DNA of 10,609 nt from Phycisphaeraceae bacterium (GTDB taxonomy: Bacteria; Planctomycetota; Phycisphaerae; Phycisphaerales; Phycisphaeraceae): assembly GCA_020850375.1 (NCBI GenBank), contig JADZET010000002.1, positions 1-10,609 on the forward strand, written 5' to 3'. Positions within the stretch are counted from its first letter, which is position 1. Every line of letters starts with the position of its first letter. Positions 5,930 through 10,609 of this stretch are shown piece after piece. Below the pieces are notes generated by a model that saw only the letters and a program-made list of their open reading frames with translations, was not told where the DNA came from and did no database searches. The position numbers and the translations under genes are program-made.

Positions 5930-8095
5930 ATGAAAGATCGCCCCCGGAATCCCCGGAACCCCCGGAACCCCCAGCATTCTCCGACGCAATCCACCCGCCG
6001 CATGGCGTTTGGCCTGAACGTGCTGATCGCGACGGTCACCGCATTGGCCCTGGTTGTCTGCGTCAACGGGCTGGCTTGGTGGACCTTCCCGGCCCAAGCC
6101 CCCTACCGCATCGACCTGACCGCCACGCGGCGTTACAGCCTGTCGGCCCAGACGCGGCAGGTCCTCGACACGCTCAAGCAGGACGTGAGCATCGTCACGC
6201 TGATCGCCCAGACGGGCCTGGACCCCGAGCGTCAACGGCTGGCCCAGCAGGTCACGGACCTTGTCGATGAGTATGACACCGCCTCGTCCCACATCACCGT
6301 CGAGCACATCACCCCGGGAAGAGAGCTCACGCGGCAGGAGCGGTTATTCCAGGCCCTGCACGACCGATTCAGCAAGCAGCTCGAGCCGGTGGCTCAGGCC
6401 GTCGAACAAGGCCGGCGGGCACTCGACGCCTTCGTCAAGGCCTCGGCTGACCCGGCGGGGCTGATCAAGGAGGCCGCGGCTGATCCCGCCCTGACGGACG
6501 ACCCGACGCGCCAGACGCTCCGCGAGATCGCCCAGGCGTTCGGGTCCGTGACGCTCGGGCTCGAGGACCAGAAGGCGGTGCTGAACCAGACGCTCGAGGG
6601 CCCGCTGCCGAACTATCAGCAGGCCAAGGGGGATCTGTCCACGCTGTTCGAGCAGCTCAACTCGGGCCTGCTCGCCCCGGCGCTGGGACACCTGCGGCAG
6701 ACGGCGGCGAGAAGCGAATTGCCCGCGTCGGTTCGTGACCGGCTGCTGCGAGCGGTCGACGGGCTGACGATGTTGCGCAAACAGGTCGATCAGGCCCTCG
6801 ATGGGCTCCGGCAGGCGCCGGCGGTCGAGGCCTACGACCAGATGGTCAGCCAGCTCGCGCAGCGCGACGTGCTGGTGATCAGCAGCGGGCCGCAGGTGCG
6901 CGTGCAGCCGGTGTGGGACCTTTTCCGCTCGCCGGTGCAGCAGCAGGCCCAGGATCCCAATGCGCCCAAGCCGGCGGAGCTGGGCTTCCTCGGCGAGGAG
7001 ATGATCACGGGGGTGCTGGTGAGCATGACGCTGGAGAACCCGCCGCTGGTGGTCTTTGTGCACGGGGCGGGGGGATCGCCCCTCGGGCCGGGCGGACCGT
7101 TCAACCACGTGGCGGACCGACTCAAGAAGTTCAACTTCCAGGTCGAGGCGTGGTCGCCCACGCCGGCCAATGCCAACCCCGCCAGCCGGACGCCCCCGCA
7201 GCCGACCGCACCGCCGCAGGCCAAGCCGGGGCAGAAGGTCGTCTGGATCGTCCTGCCGCAGGATTCGAGCGGCGGGGACATGCTCGGCGCGGTGGCGGAG
7301 AAGCAGCTTGTGAGCCTGGTCAACCAGCAGCTCGCGGCGGGTGAAGGCGTACTGGCGATGCTCGGCCCCTCGCCGATGGCTCAGTTCCAGACCAGCGCGA
7401 TGGCGGAGTATCTGGCGGGGCTGGGCATCACGGTGCAGGCGGATCGGATCATCCTGGCTGAGATGCCCGTCTCGGACCAGCGGACGGTGGCCCAGCGCCA
7501 GCACCTGGTGACGGACTGGCCGGGTCAGTCGATCGTCACGCAGGCCATCGCGGGCATGCCGGGGGTCTTCCCGCTGGCGTGCCCGATCCTGGTGCAGAAC
7601 AAGGATGACAAGGCCACGATCCTTCCGCTGGTGATGATCCAGGCGCGGTCGCTGTGGGCGGAACGCAGCCTCGACCCCGACGCGCTGGCCCAAGCGAAGT
7701 TCGACCCCAGCATGAGCGCGCCGGCTGAGGGATTCACCATCGGCGCGGCGTATGAGAAGGAGGGGCATCGGCTGATCGTGTTCAGCGATCCCTACTTCGC
7801 CAACGACCAGATCACCACGTACGGGCAGATCGCGGGGGTCGGCGGATCGGCGGGGTTGGCGGACCTGGTCGGCGCGACGTTCCCGGGCAATGCGGAGCTT
7901 TTCGTCAACAGCGTGCTGTGGCTGGCGGACCTGCCGCAGTTGATCGCGCCGAGCCCGCGCAGTCAGGACATTCGGCGGATCGAGTCGATCCACGACGGCA
8001 TGCTGACGGGGCTTCGTTGGGGCATCCTGCTGGGGCTTCCGCTGGCGTGCCTGGCCGTGGGAACGGCGGTGTGGTGGGTCAGACGACGAGGATGA
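5930..8095 (+). CDS. GldG-like ABC transporter auxiliary protein
   Basis: This is a membrane-anchored accessory subunit of the ABC cassette. In 721 residues it shows a basic low-complexity start, a transmembrane helix at about 26-50, the family motif IDLTATRRYSLSAQTRQVL (61-79), the first half of the Rossmann-like auxiliary domain (82-130), and a long helical, Gln/Leu/Ala-rich segment (about 133-312). The auxiliary fold then resumes (LVISSGPQVRV 315-325, LVVFVHGAGG 373-382), a Pro-rich linker lies at 408-434, and VLAMLGPSP (474-482) and SDPYFAND (619-626) follow. A C-terminal helix occupies about 692-716 before RRRG. The large middle part is predicted to lie outside the membrane. I prefer the ATG at 5930 (GGGA about 10 nt upstream). 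The ATG at 6002 fits the usual GldG start better but has no Shine-Dalgarno, and a GTG at 5882 is also possible. Family membership is good; its function outside gliding bacteria is unknown. Confidence 0.82.
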   Translation: MKDRPRNPRNPRNPQHSPTQSTRRMAFGLNVLIATVTALALVVCVNGLAWWTFPAQAPYRIDLTATRRYSLSAQTRQVLDTLKQDVSIVTLIAQTGLDPERQRLAQQVTDLVDEYDTASSHITVEHITPGRELTRQERLFQALHDRFSKQLEPVAQAVEQGRRALDAFVKASADPAGLIKEAAADPALTDDPTRQTLREIAQAFGSVTLGLEDQKAVLNQTLEGPLPNYQQAKGDLSTLFEQLNSGLLAPALGHLRQTAARSELPASVRDRLLRAVDGLTMLRKQVDQALDGLRQAPAVEAYDQMVSQLAQRDVLVISSGPQVRVQPVWDLFRSPVQQQAQDPNAPKPAELGFLGEEMITGVLVSMTLENPPLVVFVHGAGGSPLGPGGPFNHVADRLKKFNFQVEAWSPTPANANPASRTPPQPTAPPQAKPGQKVVWIVLPQDSSGGDMLGAVAEKQLVSLVNQQLAAGEGVLAMLGPSPMAQFQTSAMAEYLAGLGITVQADRIILAEMPVSDQRTVAQRQHLVTDWPGQSIVTQAIAGMPGVFPLACPILVQNKDDKATILPLVMIQARSLWAERSLDPDALAQAKFDPSMSAPAEGFTIGAAYEKEGHRLIVFSDPYFANDQITTYGQIAGVGGSAGLADLVGATFPGNAELFVNSVLWLADLPQLIAPSPRSQDIRRIESIHDGMLTGLRWGILLGLPLACLAVGTAVWWVRRRG
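5941..5967 (+). repeat. 9-bp tandem repeat, three units, at the start of the GldG-like gene
   Basis: The 9-mers cccccggaa, tccccggaa and cccccggaa are followed by a partial ccccc. Another single unit, cccccggaa, lies at 5873-5881 just after the permease stop. If the GldG-like protein starts at 5930, the array encodes Arg-Asn-Pro triplets, a different frame from the Pro-Gly-Thr reading at 804-830. If it starts at 6002, the array is untranslated spacer, as at 1964-1990. Confidence 0.85.
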
Positions 8096-8148
8096 GCGTG
8101 GGTTGTGGCTTGGGCGAAGGACTCGCGACGCGTTCGGAGACTGGATGA

Positions 8149-10437
8149 ATGAACTACAAGACGACGTTGTTCCTGTTGGTGCTCCTGGTGATGGCTGGGG
8201 CGGTGCTGTGGGTGGTCAGGCAGAACACCAACGCCCCGCCGGGGGCGGCCGAGTCGGCGGGGGTGGAGGAGGGCAGGCCCCTGTTCATGGCCGACGAGCT
8301 GTCGGTCGAGACGATCCAGGGGGTGGAGATCGAATCGGCCGACGGGGCCAAGGCCACGGTGGCCCGGCAGGCGGAGGTCTGGCGGCAGGTCGAGCCCGTG
8401 CGGTTCGATCTGGACAACTGGAGCGTGACGGACCTGCTCGATTCGGTCGGCTCGCTGCGCTGGGACGAGCGATTCCTCCCCGGCAAGCCGGGGGCGACCC
8501 CCGGCGCTGCGGCGCCGACGCTCGAAGAAGTGGGCCTGGGCACGCCGCGGGTGCGGCTGACCCTGCAAGGCGAGCGGGACGGGAAGGCTTACACGCGGAC
8601 GCTGAGCCTGGGTAAACGGCTCGGCGGGCGGGCGTACGTGCAGCGCGACGGGGACAAACGCGTCTACCTTGTCGATGATGTCCTGGCCCACAAGCTCACG
8701 GGCGAGGGCGTGGCGAGCCTGCGCAAGCGGTCGCTGGACGCGCCGGGCGAGAGCCAGGCCCAGCGGATCGTGCTGCATGACGGGCAGGAGACGATCGAGC
8801 TGGTCAAGGGCCAGGGCCAATGGTCCTTCGCGCCCCCGCTGTCCGGGCGCGTCAGCCGGGACGCGGTGCGGCAACTGCTCACGGGCATCTCGAACATCTA
8901 CATCAAGTCGTTCACGTCGGACGCACGGAAGGATCTGTCGCCGTTCGGGCTGGATGAGCCGTCGGCGGAGCTGGCGGTGACGTTCGCCGCCCCGGAAGAC
9001 GATCAGGCCAAGCCCGCGGGAACGGAGCCGTCACCGACGCAGCCCTCTGAGATGCCCACACGGATGGTCACGCTGCGCGTCGGCGGGGCGACGGAGCTCG
9101 GGGGCGAGGACCGCTACGCCACCTGGACGAGCGATGACCAGGGCGGGCGAGTTGTTTTCACCCTGGCGGGGCATGACGCGTCGAAGCTCGACGTCGGTGC
9201 GGATACTCTGCGTGACCCGCGTCTGTCGCCGGTGGACCCGACGAGCGTGTGGCAGGTGCAGATTCAGCGGGAGGATGGGCCGACGCTCAAGCTTGAGCGG
9301 GGCATTGCGGGGTGGACGCTCCTCGAACCCAAGGTGGACTACGCCCTGGACGCGGCGAGTGTCAGCGATTTTGTTGGTGCGCTGGCCCAGATCAAGGCTG
9401 AGCACTACCAGACGCAGGACCTGCCCACCGATGCGCAGCCCGTGGCGATCGTCACGCTCGGGGCGGCTGGGCAGTCGCGTCCGGAGACCCTGCGTTTCTA
9501 TCCGCGGAAGGCGGCCGATGCGGACAAGACACCGTCGCTCTTGGCGGTGCGGAACGACGAGACCGTGGGGTACATCGTGCCGGCGAGCGCCGCGGACCTG
9601 CTGAAAACCACCCCCCTTTCGCTGCGTGACCGGACGGTGCTGAATCTGCCGGCGGGGGAACTGGCGAGCCTGAGGATCGAGCTGCCCGACGGCCGGGCGT
9701 ACCAGCTCACGCAGGCTGAGCCCGCGGCGGCCGGACCGGGCGATGAGTCGACGACGCGGCCCGCGGCATGGTCGCTGACTGGAGAGTCGGGCCTGGAAGA
9801 TGATGCCTTGCGGAAGATTCTCAAGGGGTTGTCACCCCTGCATGCCCAGGCGTGGGAGGACGGCAGCGCCGCCGGCAGGGGCGGCCTGATCCGCCTGCAA
9901 CTGACGATGCGTTCCGGCGAAGAGCACGCCCTGAGTATTGAACCGGCGACGGGTCGCGCCAGGCTCGGCGACTTCATGGCGGCGTTCGATGTTTCGATGG
10001 ATTGGGTCAACGCGCTGCAGGCTGAGCTGCGTCCGCGGACGGTCGTGCCGGTGCGGATCGAGCAGGTGGCGTCGGTGACCGTGCGTGACGGCGACAAGGC
10101 TGTTGAGCTTCACCGTGACAACGACGGCCACTACAGCGCTGCCGATGGCCAGGCGATCGACCAGGCTGCCGCGGGGGCCCTCTTTGATCGATTGGCGGGC
10201 CTGCGCGTTGAACGCTACCTGGCTGTTCCGCCGCAGGGCAAGAAGGCGGCGCCGCAGCGCACGCTGAGCATTACGACGCAGGATGGCGCAACCATCGATC
10301 TGGCGATTGTCGCTGTAGGGGAGTCGCGTTACCTGACGATCAATCGCGATCGCTGGGCCGTGCTCGATGGGGCGGCGATGCAGGACCTGACGGCGAAAGT
10401 CACGATCGACGAGGCGTCCAAGACGCCTGACAAGTAA
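8149..10437 (+). CDS. DUF4340 multi-module protein
   Basis: This 762-residue protein has an N-terminal transmembrane anchor (6-23, after a short MNYKT start) and a long extracytoplasmic part of DUF4340 type. At least five degenerate modules can be traced, starting near 55, 203, 366, 504 and 637. Each opens with a strand pair of the form I-x-I plus a short polar turn, then a strand ending in a W-x-x or equivalent, then a helix D-x-x-x-x-x-L-L-x-x-L. Internal module boundaries are marked by LRKR (191-194), LRDPR (354-358), LRDR (492-495) and LRPR (627-630). GLDEP (267-271) and VGLGTP (128-133) are the L-x-x-P turns typical of the family. GGAG lies 9 nt before the ATG at 8149, and the spacer ends in TGAATG. 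It is the last gene of the ABC cassette and probably acts with the GldG-like protein. The biochemical function is unknown. Confidence 0.85.
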   Translation: MNYKTTLFLLVLLVMAGAVLWVVRQNTNAPPGAAESAGVEEGRPLFMADELSVETIQGVEIESADGAKATVARQAEVWRQVEPVRFDLDNWSVTDLLDSVGSLRWDERFLPGKPGATPGAAAPTLEEVGLGTPRVRLTLQGERDGKAYTRTLSLGKRLGGRAYVQRDGDKRVYLVDDVLAHKLTGEGVASLRKRSLDAPGESQAQRIVLHDGQETIELVKGQGQWSFAPPLSGRVSRDAVRQLLTGISNIYIKSFTSDARKDLSPFGLDEPSAELAVTFAAPEDDQAKPAGTEPSPTQPSEMPTRMVTLRVGGATELGGEDRYATWTSDDQGGRVVFTLAGHDASKLDVGADTLRDPRLSPVDPTSVWQVQIQREDGPTLKLERGIAGWTLLEPKVDYALDAASVSDFVGALAQIKAEHYQTQDLPTDAQPVAIVTLGAAGQSRPETLRFYPRKAADADKTPSLLAVRNDETVGYIVPASAADLLKTTPLSLRDRTVLNLPAGELASLRIELPDGRAYQLTQAEPAAAGPGDESTTRPAAWSLTGESGLEDDALRKILKGLSPLHAQAWEDGSAAGRGGLIRLQLTMRSGEEHALSIEPATGRARLGDFMAAFDVSMDWVNALQAELRPRTVVPVRIEQVASVTVRDGDKAVELHRDNDGHYSAADGQAIDQAAAGALFDRLAGLRVERYLAVPPQGKKAAPQRTLSITTQDGATIDLAIVAVGESRYLTINRDRWAVLDGAAMQDLTAKVTIDEASKTPDK
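8478..8516. repeat. overlapping GC-only palindromes inside the DUF4340 gene
   Basis: CCCCGGC-aa-GCCGGGG (8478-8493) overlaps GCCGGGGG-cga-CCCCCGGC (8487-8505), which overlaps GGCGC-tgcg-GCGCC (8503-8516). The 8-bp stem is perfect and all G/C, and the middle arm could pair with either neighbour. It encodes a Gly-Pro-Ala linker (residues 111-123) within the first DUF4340 module. Confidence 0.75.
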
Positions 10438-10469
10438 AGCCATCGTTCGATGAATATCGCTCGACCGGC

Positions 10470-10609
10470 TCAGGCCGACGTGGACTGCGGCTGGCGGGTC
10501 AGGGCGCGGCTGAGCTGGCGGACGGCCTGGCGGATGCGCTGCTCGTTCTCGACCAGGGCGAGGCGGACGTAGCCCTCGCCGAGCTTGCCGAAGGCGGCGC
10601 CGGGGGTCA
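10470..10609 (-). CDS. class I/II aminotransferase, C-terminal fragment
   Basis: The last 45 codons of a - strand gene end in TGA at 10472-10470; the rest lies beyond the window. The visible residues [19 protein letters not shown] followed by [13 protein letters not shown] form the C-terminal end of the PLP-dependent AlaC / LL-diaminopimelate aminotransferase-like group. There the pattern S/TPG-x-x-FG-x-x-G-x-x-(Y/H)VR-(I/L)AL-(I/V)EN is characteristic, and its Arg (in YVR) is the usual carboxylate-binding residue of class I aminotransferases. The catalytic lysine is outside the window, so the exact substrate (alanine, glutamate-pyruvate or diaminopimelate) cannot be decided. It converges on the DUF4340 gene with 32 nt between stop codons and no clear terminator. 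Confidence 0.85.
   Translation of the reverse strand, partial: TPGAAFGKLGEGYVRLALVENEQRIRQAVRQLSRALTRQPQSTSA

Noticed and set aside
6344..7993. 549-codon - strand ORF opposite the GldG-like gene
   Set aside because: Its composition is typical of an antisense shadow (Arg, His, Leu, Asp) with no domain visible. The + strand gene has membrane helices and family motifs.
10438..10469. Terminator between the DUF4340 and aminotransferase genes
   Set aside because: Only a 4-bp ATCG/CGAT pairing with no T- or A-tract could be found.

Overview
The window is GC-rich bacterial DNA, about two-thirds G+C by eye, and densely packed with genes. It most resembles a planctomycete, probably of the Phycisphaerae type. 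This is inference from three things: the order glmU-like, prs, rplY (ctc), pth; a PRPP synthetase with the variant motif SPDVGNVK; and a Gld-like ABC cassette that ends in a DUF4340 protein. No rRNA or tRNA gene, CRISPR array, phage gene or transposase is visible.

Region 1 (14-3372, + strand) is a housekeeping block. It holds a GlmU-like nucleotidyltransferase without the acetyltransferase half, PRPP synthetase, the general-stress form of ribosomal protein L25, and peptidyl-tRNA hydrolase. The order matches gcaD-prs-ctc-spoVC of Bacillus subtilis. The first two genes overlap by 4 nt. A good intrinsic terminator follows rplY, so pth probably has its own promoter. Region 2 (3387-3863, - strand) is a PTS-Ntr-type EIIA gene (ptsN) that converges on pth with only 14 nt between the stop codons. 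A 282-nt spacer (3864-4145) separates it from the divergent Region 3. This is the longest gene-free stretch in the window.

Region 3 (4146-10437, + strand) is a four-gene cassette: ABC ATPase, six-helix ABC-2 permease, a GldG-like membrane-anchored auxiliary protein, and a large DUF4340 protein. The first two would form the membrane transporter core. The last two are anchored by terminal helices and place large domains outside the membrane. The substrate is unknown. The GldG-like protein carries an unusual helical insertion, and the DUF4340 protein appears to consist of five degenerate modules. The window ends in the 3' end of a convergent class I/II aminotransferase gene on the - strand.

The most unusual structure outside the genes is a dispersed 9-bp tandem repeat (CCCCCGGAA-like, three copies each) at 804, 1964 and 5941, always in the same orientation and always at a gene edge. 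One copy supplies the Shine-Dalgarno sequence of rplY. The other two are read in different frames as low-complexity protein tails. A second GC-only palindrome cluster lies inside the DUF4340 gene at 8478-8516. Most of the window is ordinary core genome. The repeats and the membrane cassette are the parts worth following up.
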